A DNA stretch of 64,000 nt, taken from positions 523,597-587,596 of the forward strand of contig NZ_JAOBQJ010000005.1 in NCBI RefSeq assembly GCF_026162425.1, in the 5' to 3' direction. The notes below the pieces were generated by a model that was given only the letters and a program-made list of their open reading frames with translations, did not search any database and was not told the origin of the DNA. Within the stretch, counting starts at the first letter, position 1; each line of letters starts with the position of its first letter. This document shows positions 54,346 through 63,847 of this stretch, piece by piece. This DNA is from Flexivirga meconopsidis (GTDB lineage Bacteria > Actinomycetota > Actinomycetes > Actinomycetales > Dermatophilaceae). The translations under genes were made by a program, and so were the position numbers.

Positions 54346-55365
54346 TCAGGCTACCCGGCGGTCTCTGGACGTTTGCTGAACGTCGCCGGTGAGGCGAATG
54401 CGGCTGGTCAGGAAGCCCCACCCCCAGGACAGGTGCATGGTCGCGAGCACCGGCGGGACCAGGGCCCGCACTCGGGGCGCCGAGCCGCGCGAGATCGCGG
54501 CGCCGCCGACGGTGATCGCCGCGGCATACCCGGCAGGCAGCACCCAGAGCGGGCGCCATACCAACCCGCCGGCCGCGCCGGCCGCGATGGTGACCAACGC
54601 CACGGGCGGCGCGAGGTAGCGGGCGTTCATCGAGCCCTTGTGCTGGCGGGCGACGACCCGGCGCCATTGGCCGTACTGGCGGTATTGGCGGGCCAGCGCG
54701 CGGAACGAGCCGCGCGGGCGGTAGGTGACCTGCAGCTGCGGGGTGAACCAGACCAGCCCACCCGCGGACCGGATGCGGTAGTTCATCTCCCAGTCCTGCG
54801 CGCGGGAGAAGCGCTGGTCGTAACCGCCGACCTTGTCCAGCCAGGAACGCCGGAACACGCCGAGGTACACGGTGTCGGCGGGCCCGGCCGCGCCGCCCTG
54901 CTTGAACCGCACGCCACCGACGCCGAGTTTCGACTTCATCGCGATCGCTACCGCGCACTCGAAGTCGGTGGTGCCCTGTGCGTCCATGATGCCGCCGACG
55001 TTCGCGGCCTCGGTCTCGGCAAGCGCACCGAGCGCGGTCGCGAGGTAGCCCGGGGAGAGGATGCCGTGGCCGTCGACCCGCGCAACCACGTCGTACGACG
55101 CGGCAGTGATCGCGGCGTTGAGTCCGTCCGGGGTGCGGCCGCTGGGGTTGTCGACCAGCTTGACCCGTGGATCGGCCGCGCTCAGCTCGCGGGCGACGTC
55201 CTCGGTGCGGTCCCCGGACGGGCCCAGCGCGAGGATGACCTCGATCGGGCACGGGACGTCCTGGGCGAGCGCGGCACGCACGGATTCGGCGAGATAACGC
55301 TCTTCGTCGAGGATCGGCATGATCACCGAAACGCCGTCAAATACGAGGGTTTCGGATTCAGGCAC
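54346..55365 (-). CDS. Glycosyltransferase family 2, ExoA-like
   Basis: 339 residues: GVSVIMPILDEERYLAESVRAAL, IEVILALGPSGDRTEDVAREL, VDNPSGRTPDGLNAAITAASYDVVARVDGHGIL (DxD as DGH), DWEMNYRIRSAGGLVWF, and C-terminal membrane helices (LVTIAAGAAGGLVWRPLWVLP, AYAAAITVGGAA region). This fits the ExoA-type beta-glycosyltransferases of succinoglycan synthesis. GTG 55365. It precedes the exporter genes by 59 bases in the same direction, and is 49 bases divergent from the LCP gene. It probably adds a sugar to the lipid-linked unit. Confidence 0.85.
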   Translation of the reverse strand: MPESETLVFDGVSVIMPILDEERYLAESVRAALAQDVPCPIEVILALGPSGDRTEDVARELSAADPRVKLVDNPSGRTPDGLNAAITAASYDVVARVDGHGILSPGYLATALGALAETEAANVGGIMDAQGTTDFECAVAIAMKSKLGVGGVRFKQGGAAGPADTVYLGVFRRSWLDKVGGYDQRFSRAQDWEMNYRIRSAGGLVWFTPQLQVTYRPRGSFRALARQYRQYGQWRRVVARQHKGSMNARYLAPPVALVTIAAGAAGGLVWRPLWVLPAGYAAAITVGGAAISRGSAPRVRALVPPVLATMHLSWGWGFLTSRIRLTGDVQQTSRDRRVA

Positions 55366-55414
55366 GCTCTCCAGGCTACATGAGCAATCCAGGCTGGGAC
55401 GTTACCCTCATCCG

Positions 55415-56755
55415 GTGCCGGACGACGACGAGCCGATCATCATCGATACCCGCCGGGGGAAGGATGCCCCCCGGCGTCCTCGCCGACGGCCGACGGAAGA
55501 GCCGCAACAGATCCCGGTGCGCAGGGCCCCCGAGGGTCGGGCCGAGCAGCCCGCGCCGCCGCCCGGCTACCAGCCCGGATACGACTCGACGCGGGTGATG
55601 CCGACCCGGCCGGCCGGTTATCCGCAGGACGCGCCTGCCGCGTCGCGGGACCGGGCGCCGCGCCAGCCGGGGCGACCCGGCGGTCCTGGTGGACCCGGTG
55701 GTCCCGGTGGTCCCGGGCGGCCGGTGGGCCCGAACGGCCCGCGCGGGCCGCGACCCGACGCCGCGCCGGCGAGCGGTGTGCGTCCGCCGCGTCGCAAGCG
55801 CACCTGGCTGCGCGTGCTCGTCGTACTCGCGGTGATCGTCGCGCTCTGGGCCGGGCTGCTGGTGTGGGCCGGCATGTCCGCATGGGGCAAGGTCAACAAG
55901 GTCGAGGCGTTCCCGAGCGGCAACCGCCCGGGCGGCGGCAAGGGCACCAATGTGCTTCTCGTCGGGTCGGACTCGCGGGTCGGGATGACCAACGCGGAGG
56001 CCGACAAACTGCGCACCGGTGGTGCCAGCGTCGGCGGCGGCACCGCCCGCACCGACTCGATCATGGTGCTGCACATGCCGGACAGCGGGAAGCCGACGCT
56101 GATCAGTGTGCAGCGGGACAGCTGGGTCGACATACCCGGACACGGCAAACAGAAGATCAACGCCGCCTTCACCTACGGCGGGCCCAAGCTGCTGGTCCAG
56201 ACCGTCGAGCAGGCGACCGGGCTGCGCATCGACAACTACATGGAGATCGGGTTCGGCGGCTTCGCCGGGGTCGTCGACGCGGTCGGCGGTGTGCGAATGT
56301 GCCTGCCGGAAGCGGTCAAGGACGACTACGCGCACATCGACCTGCCGAAGGGTTGCCAGAACCTCAAGGGCGCCGACGCACTGGGTTACGTCCGGTCGCG
56401 GCACGCGTTCGCCACCGGCGACCTGGCGCGGGCCCAGCACCAGCGCGAGTTCCTCGGCGCGCTGATGAAGAAGGTCGCCAGCCCCGGCAACCTGCTGGTG
56501 CCGTGGCGGCTGAAGAGCATCGGCGAGTCCGGCGCGAAGGGCGTCGCGGTCGACAAGGACATGTCACCGTGGCGGGCGCTGAAGATCATGTGGACGCTCA
56601 AGGGCATCACCAACGGTGGCCAGTCGGTTCAGGTGCCGGTCGCCGACGCCAACTACTACATCGGCGGTGAGTCGGGCGTGCTCTGGGACCAGACCCGGGC
56701 CAAGAAGCTGTTCGACGACCTGAACAACGACCGGTCGATCAGCGTCTCGCAGTAG
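55415..56755 (+). CDS. LytR-CpsA-Psr (LCP) family cell-wall polymer ligase
   Basis: 446 residues. A disordered 128-residue N-terminus with a GPGGPGGPGG run, a single membrane helix about residues 129-150 (LRVLVVLAVIVALWAGLLVW), then the extracytoplasmic LCP domain: TNVLLVGSDSRVGM, GTARTDSIMVLHM, PTLISVQRDSWVDIPGHGKQKINAAFTYGG, AVGGVRMCLPEAVKD and LKGADALGYVRSRHAF with the conserved Arg residues. LCP enzymes transfer polymers from undecaprenyl carriers to peptidoglycan. GTG 55415 follows TACCCT by about 12 bases, possibly leaderless. Corresponds in position to M. tuberculosis CpsA (Rv3267). Confidence 0.92.
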   Translation: MPDDDEPIIIDTRRGKDAPRRPRRRPTEEPQQIPVRRAPEGRAEQPAPPPGYQPGYDSTRVMPTRPAGYPQDAPAASRDRAPRQPGRPGGPGGPGGPGGPGRPVGPNGPRGPRPDAAPASGVRPPRRKRTWLRVLVVLAVIVALWAGLLVWAGMSAWGKVNKVEAFPSGNRPGGGKGTNVLLVGSDSRVGMTNAEADKLRTGGASVGGGTARTDSIMVLHMPDSGKPTLISVQRDSWVDIPGHGKQKINAAFTYGGPKLLVQTVEQATGLRIDNYMEIGFGGFAGVVDAVGGVRMCLPEAVKDDYAHIDLPKGCQNLKGADALGYVRSRHAFATGDLARAQHQREFLGALMKKVASPGNLLVPWRLKSIGESGAKGVAVDKDMSPWRALKIMWTLKGITNGGQSVQVPVADANYYIGGESGVLWDQTRAKKLFDDLNNDRSISVSQ

Positions 56756-56759
56756 CGCC

Positions 56760-57926
56760 CTACTTCAGCAGCTGGCGGGCCATCACCATGCGCTGGATCT
56801 GGTTGGTGCCCTCGTAGATCTGGGTGATCTTGGCGTCGCGCATCATCCGCTCCACCGGGTGGTCCTTGACGTAGCCGGCGCCGCCGAGCAGCTGCACCGC
56901 GTCGGTGGTGACCTCCATCGCGACGTCCGAGGCGTAGCACTTGGCGGCCGCGCCGAAGAACGGCAGATCGGCGTCGCCGCGCTCGGACTTGGCGGCCGCG
57001 ACGTAGACCATCTGGCGCGCGGTCTCCAGCTTCATCGCCATGTCGGCGAGCATGAACTGCAGGCCCTGGAACTGCGCGATCTCCTTGCCGAACTGCTTGC
57101 GTTCCTTGACATAGCCGATCGCGTAGTCGAGCGCGCCCTGCGCGATGCCGACCGCCTGCGCACCGATCGTGACGCGGGTGTGGTCGAGGGTGCGCAGCGC
57201 GATCTTCAACCCCTCGCCGGGGTTGCCGACCATCCGGTCACCGGGGATGCGGCAATTGTCGAAGTGCAACTCCCGGGTCGGCGAACCCTTGATGCCGAGC
57301 TTGCGCTCCGGCTCACCGAAGCCGAAGCCCTCGTCGGACTTCTCCACCACGAACGCACTGATGTTGCGGCCGCGCTCACCGTCGGGGTCGGTCACGGCGA
57401 GGACGGTGTAGAACTGCGAGACCCCGGCGTTGGTGATCCACGACTTCTGCCCGTTGAGCACGAAGTCGTCCCCGTCCGCGATCGCCTTGCAGCGCATCGA
57501 CGCGGTGTCCGAGCCGGCCTCCCGCTCGGACAGTCCGTAGGAGAACATTGCCTCGCCGCGCGCGACCGGCGGCAGGTACTTGCTCTTGATGTCGTCGTTC
57601 GCGGCGAGGATGACCGGCATCGAGCCGAGCTTGTTGACCGCCGGGATCAGCGAAGACGAGGCGCACGCGCGGGCGACCTCCTCGATCACGATGCAGGTCG
57701 CGAGCGCGTCGGCGCCGACCCCGTCGTACTCCTCGGCGATGTGCGGCGCGTGGAAGTCCGACGCCACCAGCGCGTCCAGCGCCGCCTGCGGGAACTCACT
57801 CTTCTCGTCGACCTCCGCGGCATGCGGGGCGATCTTGTCCTCGGCCACGGCACGCACGGCCTCCCGAAGCGCCTCGTGGTCCTCGGAGATTTTGAACAGC
57901 GGGTAGAGGTCGTCGGTCTGACTCAC
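56760..57926 (-). CDS. Acyl-CoA dehydrogenase (FadE25-like)
   Basis: 388 residues: EALREAVRAVAEDKIAPHAAEVDE, FSYGLSEREAGSDTASMRC, WITNAGVSQFYTVLAVTD (FAD-binding), NCRIPGDRMVGNPGEGLKIALRTLDHTR, FGKEIAQFQGLQFMLADMA, and catalytic Glu in ITQIYEGTNQIQRMVMARQLL at the C-terminus. It matches the family used in beta-oxidation and, by position next to purE/purK, the mycobacterial FadE25. GTG 57926. It converges with LCP (four-base gap), and is 141 bases divergent from ugd. Confidence 0.93.
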   Translation of the reverse strand: MSQTDDLYPLFKISEDHEALREAVRAVAEDKIAPHAAEVDEKSEFPQAALDALVASDFHAPHIAEEYDGVGADALATCIVIEEVARACASSSLIPAVNKLGSMPVILAANDDIKSKYLPPVARGEAMFSYGLSEREAGSDTASMRCKAIADGDDFVLNGQKSWITNAGVSQFYTVLAVTDPDGERGRNISAFVVEKSDEGFGFGEPERKLGIKGSPTRELHFDNCRIPGDRMVGNPGEGLKIALRTLDHTRVTIGAQAVGIAQGALDYAIGYVKERKQFGKEIAQFQGLQFMLADMAMKLETARQMVYVAAAKSERGDADLPFFGAAAKCYASDVAMEVTTDAVQLLGGAGYVKDHPVERMMRDAKITQIYEGTNQIQRMVMARQLLK

Positions 57927-58067
57927 GATTGGCAGTTCCTACTCATCCTGTAACGGCTGGCTCACCGGTCGATCTCCGGCATACTCTCACGCCCGGATCG
58001 CTCGATGTCGTCGCGGTTGGCTCAGTCGTGTGCGAGCAGGTGACCACCGACGGGTACCGTTTGCCCC
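57927..58067. promoter_or_regulatory. Divergent intergenic region, acyl-CoA dehydrogenase / ugd
   Basis: The 141 bases between divergent starts contain no open frame I can support. TACTCTCACG-like (ggcatactctc near 57980) offers a TACTCT box on the plus strand and a GGCATAC word. No convincing -35 was seen; the promoters of both genes must lie here. Confidence 0.3.
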
Positions 58068-59249
58068 ATGTCTGAGCGCAGCAGGATCACCGTTGTCGGC
58101 ACCGGTTATGTCGGACTCTCGATGGCGGTGCTGTTGGCATCGGTCGCCGATGTCGTCGCCTTCGACATCGACGCCGACCGGGTCGCCATGCTGCAGCAGA
58201 AGCGCAGCCCGATCAGCGACGCCGAGATCGAGGACCAGCTCGCCACCGCCGACCTGTCGCTGCGCTTCACCCTCGACAAGGAGGAGGCGTATGACGGTGC
58301 GGAGTTCGTGATCATCGCGACCCCCACCGACTACGACCCGCAGACCAACTACTTCAACACCTCGACCGTCGAGGGCGTGATCGCCGACGTGACGGCCCTC
58401 AACCCGACGGCGACGATGGTGATCAAATCGACGATCCCGGTGGGTTACACCGCCGAGGTGTCCAAGAAGCTCGGCACCGACAACGTGATCTTCTCCCCCG
58501 AGTTCCTGCGGGAGGGCAAGGCGCTCTACGACAACCTGCACCCGTCACGGATCGTGGTCGGCGAGGTCAGCGACCGTGCCCAGCGGTTCGCCGACCTGCT
58601 GGTCGAGGCCGCCGAGGACACCGACGTGCCGGTGCTGCTCACCGACTCGACCGAGGCCGAGGCGATCAAACTGTTCGCCAACACCTACCTGGCGATGCGG
58701 GTCGCCTACTTCAACGAACTCGACACCTTCGCCGCACGGCACGGCCTCAACACCAAGCAGATCATCGAGGGCGTCGGTCTCGACCCACGCATCGGGCGGC
58801 ACTACAACAACCCGTCGTTCGGGTATGGCGGCTACTGCCTGCCCAAGGACACCAAGCAACTGCTCGCCAACTACACCGACGTGCCGCAGACGCTGATCAG
58901 CGCCATCGTCAGCGCGAACACCACCCGCAAGGACTATGTCGCGAGCGACATCCTGTCGCGCGGCCCGAAGGTGGTCGGCATCCACCGGCTGATCATGAAG
59001 TCCGGCTCCGACAACTTCCGGGCCAGCAGCGTGCAGGGCATCATGAAGCGGCTCAAGGCCAAGGGCGTCGAGGTGCTGGTCTACGAGCCGGAGCTCGCCG
59101 AGCAGGAGTTCTTCGGCTCCCGCGTCACCCACGACCTGGACGAGTTGAAGCAGCGCGCCGACCTGATCGTCGCCAACCGCCGCACCGACGAGCTCGCGGA
59201 TGTCGCCGAAAAGGTTTACACCCGAGACCTGTTCGGCTCCGACAGCTAG
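58068..59249 (+). CDS. ugd: UDP-glucose 6-dehydrogenase
   Basis: Oxidises UDP-glucose to UDP-glucuronate with two NAD. 393 residues, the shorter E. coli-Ugd-like form: [18 protein letters not shown] (NAD site), [53 protein letters not shown], and the catalytic cysteine about residue 257 in [20 protein letters not shown] 58068. It may provide uronic acid for the glycan made next door. It is inserted between the fadE25-like and purE genes, where mycobacteria have nothing comparable. A dense repeat cluster follows its stop. Confidence 0.93.
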   Translation: MSERSRITVVGTGYVGLSMAVLLASVADVVAFDIDADRVAMLQQKRSPISDAEIEDQLATADLSLRFTLDKEEAYDGAEFVIIATPTDYDPQTNYFNTSTVEGVIADVTALNPTATMVIKSTIPVGYTAEVSKKLGTDNVIFSPEFLREGKALYDNLHPSRIVVGEVSDRAQRFADLLVEAAEDTDVPVLLTDSTEAEAIKLFANTYLAMRVAYFNELDTFAARHGLNTKQIIEGVGLDPRIGRHYNNPSFGYGGYCLPKDTKQLLANYTDVPQTLISAIVSANTTRKDYVASDILSRGPKVVGIHRLIMKSGSDNFRASSVQGIMKRLKAKGVEVLVYEPELAEQEFFGSRVTHDLDELKQRADLIVANRRTDELADVAEKVYTRDLFGSDS

Positions 59250-59336
59250 GGTTTTGCGAGCCGGGTGCGGCGGGGGGGTCGCCAAACTCACCGAAAAGGT
59301 GGTCCCGGCCCTCCCCCGCCCTCCTCCCGCGCACAA

Positions 59337-59408
59337 ACTCACCGAAAAGGTGGCCGACGCGCCGCGCCAGCGAGCGCACACGGCGCGTCACGCACCTTTT
59401 CGGTGAGT
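59337..59408. repeat. Long inverted repeat, copy 1
   Basis: Left arm ACTCACCGAAAAGGTG (59337-59352) matches perfectly, inverted, CACCTTTTCGGTGAGT (59393-59408). Inside, after three mismatched bases, GACGCGCCG pairs with CGGCGCGTC. The resulting hairpin has a stem of about 28 bases and a loop of about 16. A second copy is at 59685-59756. Confidence 0.85.
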
Positions 59409-59434
59409 TATGCGGGTATGGCGAGTTGCCCCGC

Positions 59435-59634
59435 GCGCACAGGCCGCAACCGTTTCGAGTTGTGCACGCCCAGGGCCCGCCGACCGCGCACAGGCCGCAA
59501 CCGTTTCGACTTATGCACGCCCAGGGTCAGCCGACCGCGCACAGGCCGCAACCGTTTCGACTTATGCACGCCCAGGGTCAGCCGACCGCGCACAGGCCGC
59601 AACCGTTTCGACTTATGCACGCCCAGGGCCGACC
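59435..59634. repeat. 51-bp tandem repeat, four units
   Basis: Units begin at 59435, 59486, 59537 and 59588. Each contains GCGCACAGGCCGCAACCGTT, then TCGACTTATGCACGCCCAGGG (first unit TCGAGTTGTGCAC). Units 2 and 3 are identical; unit 1 has four or so changes; unit 4 lacks four bases at its end. A 17-codon period keeps all frames open, which explains the long spurious open frames here. Confidence 0.9.
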
Positions 59635-59684
59635 GCGCACACAAACTCACCGAAAAGGTGACCCCGGCCCTCCCGCGCACACAG

Positions 59685-59756
59685 ACTCACCGAAAAGGTG
59701 GCCGACGCGCCGCGCCAGCGAGCGCACACGGCGCGTCACGCACCTTTTCGGTGAGT
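59685..59756. repeat. Long inverted repeat, copy 2
   Basis: The same 72-base inverted repeat as at 59337-59408, base for base as far as I can see, including the flanking TATGCGGGTATGGCGAGTTG. Identity of a whole non-coding segment argues for recent duplication or gene conversion. Confidence 0.85.
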
Positions 59757-59870
59757 TATGCGGGTATGGCGAGTTGCCCGCACTTCCCGCACACCTCCAC
59801 ACGCCGCACACCCCACACCCGCACGCCCCGCCCCCGCCCCCGCCCCGAGCCACAGCAGCAACCAGCCGCG

Positions 59871-60380
59871 CTACAGCTGCTCGCGCAGCTTGGCCCCCTT
59901 GGCATGCGCATGATCGCGCAGCGCGACCTGGAAGTCGCGCATCGCGGCGGTGAGGCGCTGACCCTCGGCATCGCCGGCTCCCCCGGCGGCAGCAAGCATC
60001 CGCACCGCAAGCAGCCCGGCATTACGGGCGCCGCCGATCGACACGGTCGCGACCGGCACACCCGCCGGCATCTGCACGATGGACAGCAGCGAGTCCATCC
60101 CGTCGAGATACTTCAGCGGCACCGGCACCCCGATGACCGGCAGCGTGGTCACCGACGCGAGCATGCCGGGCAGATGGGCCGCTCCCCCGGCGCCGGCGAT
60201 GATGACCCGCAGACCCCGGTCCGCGGCCTGCTCGCCATACGCGATCATCTCGGCCGGCATCCGGTGCGCGGAGACGACGTCGGCCTCGTAGGACACCTCG
60301 AACTCGTCGAGCGCTTCGGCGGCCGCGCCCATCACCGGCCAGTCGGAGTCGCTGCCCATCACAATGCCTACCGCGGTCAT
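59871..60380 (-). CDS. purE: N5-carboxyaminoimidazole ribonucleotide mutase
   Basis: 169 residues: [75 protein letters not shown] and [26 protein letters not shown], all class I PurE motifs ([20 protein letters not shown]). Moves CO2 from N5-CAIR to CAIR in purine synthesis. ATG 60380 overlaps the purK stop by four bases. C-rich low-complexity sequence of the repeat island borders its 3' end. Confidence 0.95.
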   Translation of the reverse strand: MTAVGIVMGSDSDWPVMGAAAEALDEFEVSYEADVVSAHRMPAEMIAYGEQAADRGLRVIIAGAGGAAHLPGMLASVTTLPVIGVPVPLKYLDGMDSLLSIVQMPAGVPVATVSIGGARNAGLLAVRMLAAAGGAGDAEGQRLTAAMRDFQVALRDHAHAKGAKLREQL

Positions 60381-61552
60381 TCCCGCACCGTGCCTTCCAG
60401 GTAGTCGGCGGCGTGCTGCGCACGAATCCGCAACTGCTCGAGGTCGTCGCCGTAGACGTTGACGTGCCCGATCTTGCGGCCCGGCCGGACCGCCTTGCCG
60501 TAGAGGTGCACCTTCAGCCCGGGGTCCCGGGCGAGCAGATGCCGGTAGGTGGAGTAGAGCTCCTCGTCGGCGCCGCCGAGCACATTGCCCATCACCGTCC
60601 ACGGCGCACGCGGCGTCACCTCCCCCAGCGGCAGGTCGAGCACGGCCCGCAGGTGCTGCTCGAACTGCGAGGTCACCGACCCGTCCATCGTCCAGTGCCC
60701 GCTGTTGTGCGGGCGCATCGCCAGCTCATTCACCACGTATGACGGGGGCCCGCCACGACGGCCGGGCACCTCGAAGATCTCGACCGCGAAGACGCCGGTG
60801 ATGTCGAGTTCCCCGGCAAGCCGCAGGGCCGCCTGCGCGGCCTGCGCCTGCAGCTCCGGGTCGAGGTCTGGCGCGGGCGCCAGCACCTCGGTGCAGATGC
60901 CGTCGGTCTGCACGGTCTGCACGATCGGCCACACCCCTGCCTGCCCGGACGGGCTGCGGGCCGCCAGCACGGCCAGCTCGCGGCTGAACGGCACGCGGGC
61001 CTCGGCGAGCAGCGGCTCCCCGTGGTCGAACCAGTCCTGCGCCTGCTCGGCGGAGTCGACCAGGCGGACGCCCTTGCCGTCATACCCGCCGCGCGGGGTC
61101 TTGAGCACGACCGGCCAGCCGTGCAGGTCGCCGAACGCAGCGAGCTCGACCCGGTCGGCCACCTGCGCCCACGGCGGGCACGGGATGCCGAGCTCGGTCA
61201 GCCGCTCGCGCATCACCAGCTTGTCCTGCGCGTAGATCAGCGCCTCGGGCTTGGGGTGCACCGGCACGCCGGCCTCGACCAGCGCGTGCAGCACCGGCGC
61301 CGGCACGTGCTCGTGGTCGAAGGTGACCACGTCGCAGTCGCGAGCGAAATCGAGCACCTCGTCCACGTCGAGGTGCGACCCGACGGGCGCCGACGGGATC
61401 ACCAACGCCGCTGCCGCGTCTGCGGATTCGGCGAGGACACTGAGGGTGATCGACAGGTTCTCGGCCGGGGGCTGGCACATTCGGGCGAGTTGGCCGCCGC
61501 CGATGATGCCGACGACCGGGAAGCCGCCCGGCGCGCGCTTCGGTGCAATCAC
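60377..61552 (-). CDS. purK: N5-carboxyaminoimidazole ribonucleotide synthetase
   Basis: 391 residues of ATP-grasp fold: [73 protein letters not shown] (ATP-binding), [46 protein letters not shown]. Carboxylates AIR with ATP and bicarbonate. GTG 61552; ATGA-type coupling to purE. Order purK-purE-(GtrA) is as in mycobacteria. Confidence 0.95.
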   Translation of the reverse strand: MIAPKRAPGGFPVVGIIGGGQLARMCQPPAENLSITLSVLAESADAAAALVIPSAPVGSHLDVDEVLDFARDCDVVTFDHEHVPAPVLHALVEAGVPVHPKPEALIYAQDKLVMRERLTELGIPCPPWAQVADRVELAAFGDLHGWPVVLKTPRGGYDGKGVRLVDSAEQAQDWFDHGEPLLAEARVPFSRELAVLAARSPSGQAGVWPIVQTVQTDGICTEVLAPAPDLDPELQAQAAQAALRLAGELDITGVFAVEIFEVPGRRGGPPSYVVNELAMRPHNSGHWTMDGSVTSQFEQHLRAVLDLPLGEVTPRAPWTVMGNVLGGADEELYSTYRHLLARDPGLKVHLYGKAVRPGRKIGHVNVYGDDLEQLRIRAQHAADYLEGTVRE

Positions 61553-61584
61553 CCCGACACCTTAATCCGCACTCCGACACCCTC

Positions 61585-61618
61585 TTGACAGTGACCGCCC
61601 AGCGCCTACCTCTACTCT
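61585..61618 (+). promoter_or_regulatory. Possible promoter of the GtrA gene
   Basis: TTGACA (61585-61590) is a perfect -35 word and TACTCT (61613-61618) a good -10; the 22-base spacing between them is longer than the usual 17. A start about seven bases after the -10 would fall on or next to GTG 61626, giving a leaderless message. Confidence 0.4.
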
Positions 61619-61625
61619 GGACCGT

Positions 61626-62150
61626 GTGCTAGGGGAACGCATCAAGACACTGATCCAGTCGGTATGGCGCGAGGCCGCCAAGTTCGGCGTGATCGGTGTC
61701 CTCAACACCTTCGTCGACATCGGCCTGTTCAACTACCTTGCCGGCGACGGCGGCCCGCTCGACAACAAGATCACCACCGCGAAGTTCATCAGCGGCGGCG
61801 TCGCCACGGTCTTCGCCTGGATCGGCAACCGCTACTGGACCTTCCGGCACCGCCGGAACCGGCCGGTGCACCACGAGGTGCTGCTGTTCTTCATCGTCAA
61901 CGGCATCGCGCTCGGGCTGTCGACCGCGTGGGTGGCGTTCGCGCACTACACGCTGGGGCTGCAGGGCACCCTCTGGCTCAACATCAACGCGTTCATCGGG
62001 ATCGGCATCGGCACGGTCTTCCGGTTCTGGGCCTACAAGAAATACGTCTTCGCCAACGAACCGGTGGACACCGAGCCGGTCGCCGAGGCACTCACCGACC
62101 CGATGCACGACGGCGCGGTCGACTCACCCGCGCAGCGTCACTCCGCGTGA
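61626..62150 (+). CDS. GtrA-family membrane protein
   Basis: 174 residues with four membrane helices: KFGVIGVLNTFVDIGLFNYLA, FISGGVATVFAWIGNRYWTF, VLLFFIVNGIALGLSTAWVAF and INAFIGIGIGTVFRFWAYKKYVF. The N-R-Y-W-T-F and F-R-F-x-x-Y-K-K-x-V-F patterns are family hallmarks. GtrA proteins are believed to flip or help flip polyprenyl-phosphate sugars. The mycobacterial homologue (Rv3277) has the same position beside purK. Its last 13 bases overlap the convergent kinase gene. Confidence 0.9.
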   Translation: MLGERIKTLIQSVWREAAKFGVIGVLNTFVDIGLFNYLAGDGGPLDNKITTAKFISGGVATVFAWIGNRYWTFRHRRNRPVHHEVLLFFIVNGIALGLSTAWVAFAHYTLGLQGTLWLNINAFIGIGIGTVFRFWAYKKYVFANEPVDTEPVAEALTDPMHDGAVDSPAQRHSA

Positions 62151-63163
62151 TCTGCTGACCGCAGCGCGGCGGTCACCGTGCCGCGCTCGGGCAATGCCGA
62201 AGGCACCGGGGTGCCCTCGGACAGGAAGAGCGCGAACACCGCCGGCTGCGCGCTGCGCAGCTCCAACCGGCCGCCATTGGCCTGCGCGAGGTCCCGCGCC
62301 AGCGCCAGCCCAAGACCCGTGCCGCCGGTGGTGACCCGGCGTTTGAAGATGTGCGGCGCGAGCGCCGGGTCGACGCCCTTGCCCACGTCGCTGACCTCGA
62401 CCACCACCGACGGCCCGTTGCGCCGGGCCATCACCTCGACCGTGCCGCTGCCGTGCTGCAGGGTGTTCTCGAAGAGGGTCGCCAGGATCTGCAGCAGCCC
62501 GCTGCGGCTCGAGATCACCTGCAGACCGCGTTCGCCGCTCACCTTGACGCTGCGCCGGGCGGCGGCGAAGGACGGTTGCCATTCGCGCTGCAGCTCCGCG
62601 ATCACCGAGTCCAGCGAGATGGTCGGCAGCGGGCCGCCACCCGGCGTCTCGCGCGCCCGTTGCAGCAGTTTGTCGACGACTCCGGTGAGACGCTCGACCT
62701 GGTCGATCGCGACCATCGCCTCCTCGTGCACCTCGGCGATCTCCTCGCTCATCGAGATCTCGTCGAGCCGCATCAACAGCGCGGTCAGCGGGGTGCGCAA
62801 CTGGTGGCTGGCGTCGGAGGCAAACTCGCGCTCGGCCGCCAGGGTGCGGGTGAGGTTGGCTGCATGGCCTTCGAAAACCTGTGAGATGCGGTCGATTTCG
62901 TCGATCCCGCTGCGCAGTGGTTCGAAGATGATCGGGCCGTCCTCGACGCGCTCGGCGCGCCGGGTGAGCTCCTCCACCGGCGTAGCCGTCGAGGCCGCCT
63001 CGGCGAGGGTGAGGCGCCATACCACCAGCGCGGCGAGCACGCCGCAGGCCGCAACGACACCGCGCTGCCACCAGCCGGACGCCAGGATCAGGGCAGGGAC
63101 GAGGACCAGCAGCAACGCCGGCAGCGCGATCCGCCAGCCCGACCGGGTCAGTCGCGCGCGCAC
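62138..63163 (-). CDS. Two-component sensor histidine kinase
   Basis: 341 residues. Two close N-terminal membrane helices (IALPALLLVLVPALILASGWW and VVAACGVLAALVVWRLTLA) with almost no extracytoplasmic loop, a HAMP-like linker (TPVEELTRRAERVEDG), the H-box FASDASHQLRTPLTALLMRL, N-box ATLFENTLQHGSG, G1 VSDVGKGVDP and G2 GTGLGLALARDLAQANGGRLEL. The short loop suggests sensing within the membrane or via another protein. GTG 63163 follows the regulator stop by six bases. Confidence 0.9.
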   Translation of the reverse strand: MRARLTRSGWRIALPALLLVLVPALILASGWWQRGVVAACGVLAALVVWRLTLAEAASTATPVEELTRRAERVEDGPIIFEPLRSGIDEIDRISQVFEGHAANLTRTLAAEREFASDASHQLRTPLTALLMRLDEISMSEEIAEVHEEAMVAIDQVERLTGVVDKLLQRARETPGGGPLPTISLDSVIAELQREWQPSFAAARRSVKVSGERGLQVISSRSGLLQILATLFENTLQHGSGTVEVMARRNGPSVVVEVSDVGKGVDPALAPHIFKRRVTTGGTGLGLALARDLAQANGGRLELRSAQPAVFALFLSEGTPVPSALPERGTVTAALRSADHAE

Positions 63164-63169
63164 CGGCGC

Positions 63170-63847
63170 TCAGTCCCCTCCGGCGGACTCGAACCGGAAT
63201 CCGACGCCCCGCACGGTGGTGATGAACCGCGGTTGCGTGGCGTCGTCGCCGAGCTTGCGGCGCAGCACCGACACGTGCATGTCCAGCGTCTTGGTCGAGC
63301 CGAGCCAGGCGGTCTCCCAGATCTCGTGCATCAACTGCTCGCGGGAGACGACCTTGCCCTGCTCGCGGACGAGCACCCGCAGGAGCTCGAATTCCTTTGC
63401 CGTCAATTGGAGTTCGTTGTCACCCAGGAACGCACGGCGCGCCTCGGCGTCCAGGCGGACCAAGGGGGTGTCGATGACCTCGTCGGGCGGCGTGCGGCGC
63501 AGCAGCGCCCGCGTGCGGGCCAGCAGCTCCGCCAACCGGAACGGTTTGGTGACGTAGTCGTCGGCGCCGGCATCGAGACCGACCACGGTGTCGACCTCGT
63601 CCGCGCGCGCGGTGAGGATGAGCACCGGCACCGAGCTGCCGGAGGAGCGCAGCCTGCGGCATACCTCCAGCCCGTCGAGGGTCGGCAGCCCCAGATCGAG
63701 GATGACCAGATCGGGCCCGCTCTGGGCGCCATCCAGCGCCGCGGCCCCGTCCTCGCGGACCTCGACCTCGTAGCCTTCACGGCGTAAGGCGCGGGCCAGC
63801 GGCTCGGAGATCGCCGGATCATCCTCGGCCAACAGCACGCGGGTCAT
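63170..63847 (-). CDS. Two-component response regulator, OmpR family
   Basis: 225 residues. Receiver domain with acidic D9/D10, phospho-acceptor D51 (LVILDLGLP), the switch T in LILTARAD and the lysine in YVTKPFRLAELLAR. The C-terminal winged helix contains LTAKEFELLRVLVREQGKVVSREQLMHEIWE and STKTLDMHVSVLRRKLGDD and ends TVRGVGFRFE. Forms an operon with the kinase downstream. Targets unknown. ATG 63847. Confidence 0.93.
   Translation of the reverse strand: MTRVLLAEDDPAISEPLARALRREGYEVEVREDGAAALDGAQSGPDLVILDLGLPTLDGLEVCRRLRSSGSSVPVLILTARADEVDTVVGLDAGADDYVTKPFRLAELLARTRALLRRTPPDEVIDTPLVRLDAEARRAFLGDNELQLTAKEFELLRVLVREQGKVVSREQLMHEIWETAWLGSTKTLDMHVSVLRRKLGDDATQPRFITTVRGVGFRFESAGGD

Larger units (their letters stand above)
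59286..59778. repeat. Composite repeat island between ugd and purE
   Basis: About 620 bases (59250-59870) contain no supportable gene. The 16-bp word ACTCACCGAAAAGGTG, itself able to fold as CACC-GAAAA-GGTG, occurs at 59286, 59337, 59645 and 59685, and its reverse complement at 59393 and 59741. A direct repeat of about 94 bases (59337-59430 and 59685-59778) flanks a 51-bp tandem array. From 59780 to the purE stop the sequence is C-rich low complexity. The open frames across the island encode only repeated short peptides and are considered spurious. Confidence 0.85.

Noticed and set aside
59435..59634. Possible CRISPR array
   Set aside because: The units are head-to-tail without variable spacers and no cas gene is present.
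59408..59680. Open frames across the 51-bp array encoding 17-residue peptide repeats
   Set aside because: Repeat length is a multiple of three, so all frames stay open; no ribosome-binding site, and both strands are equally open.
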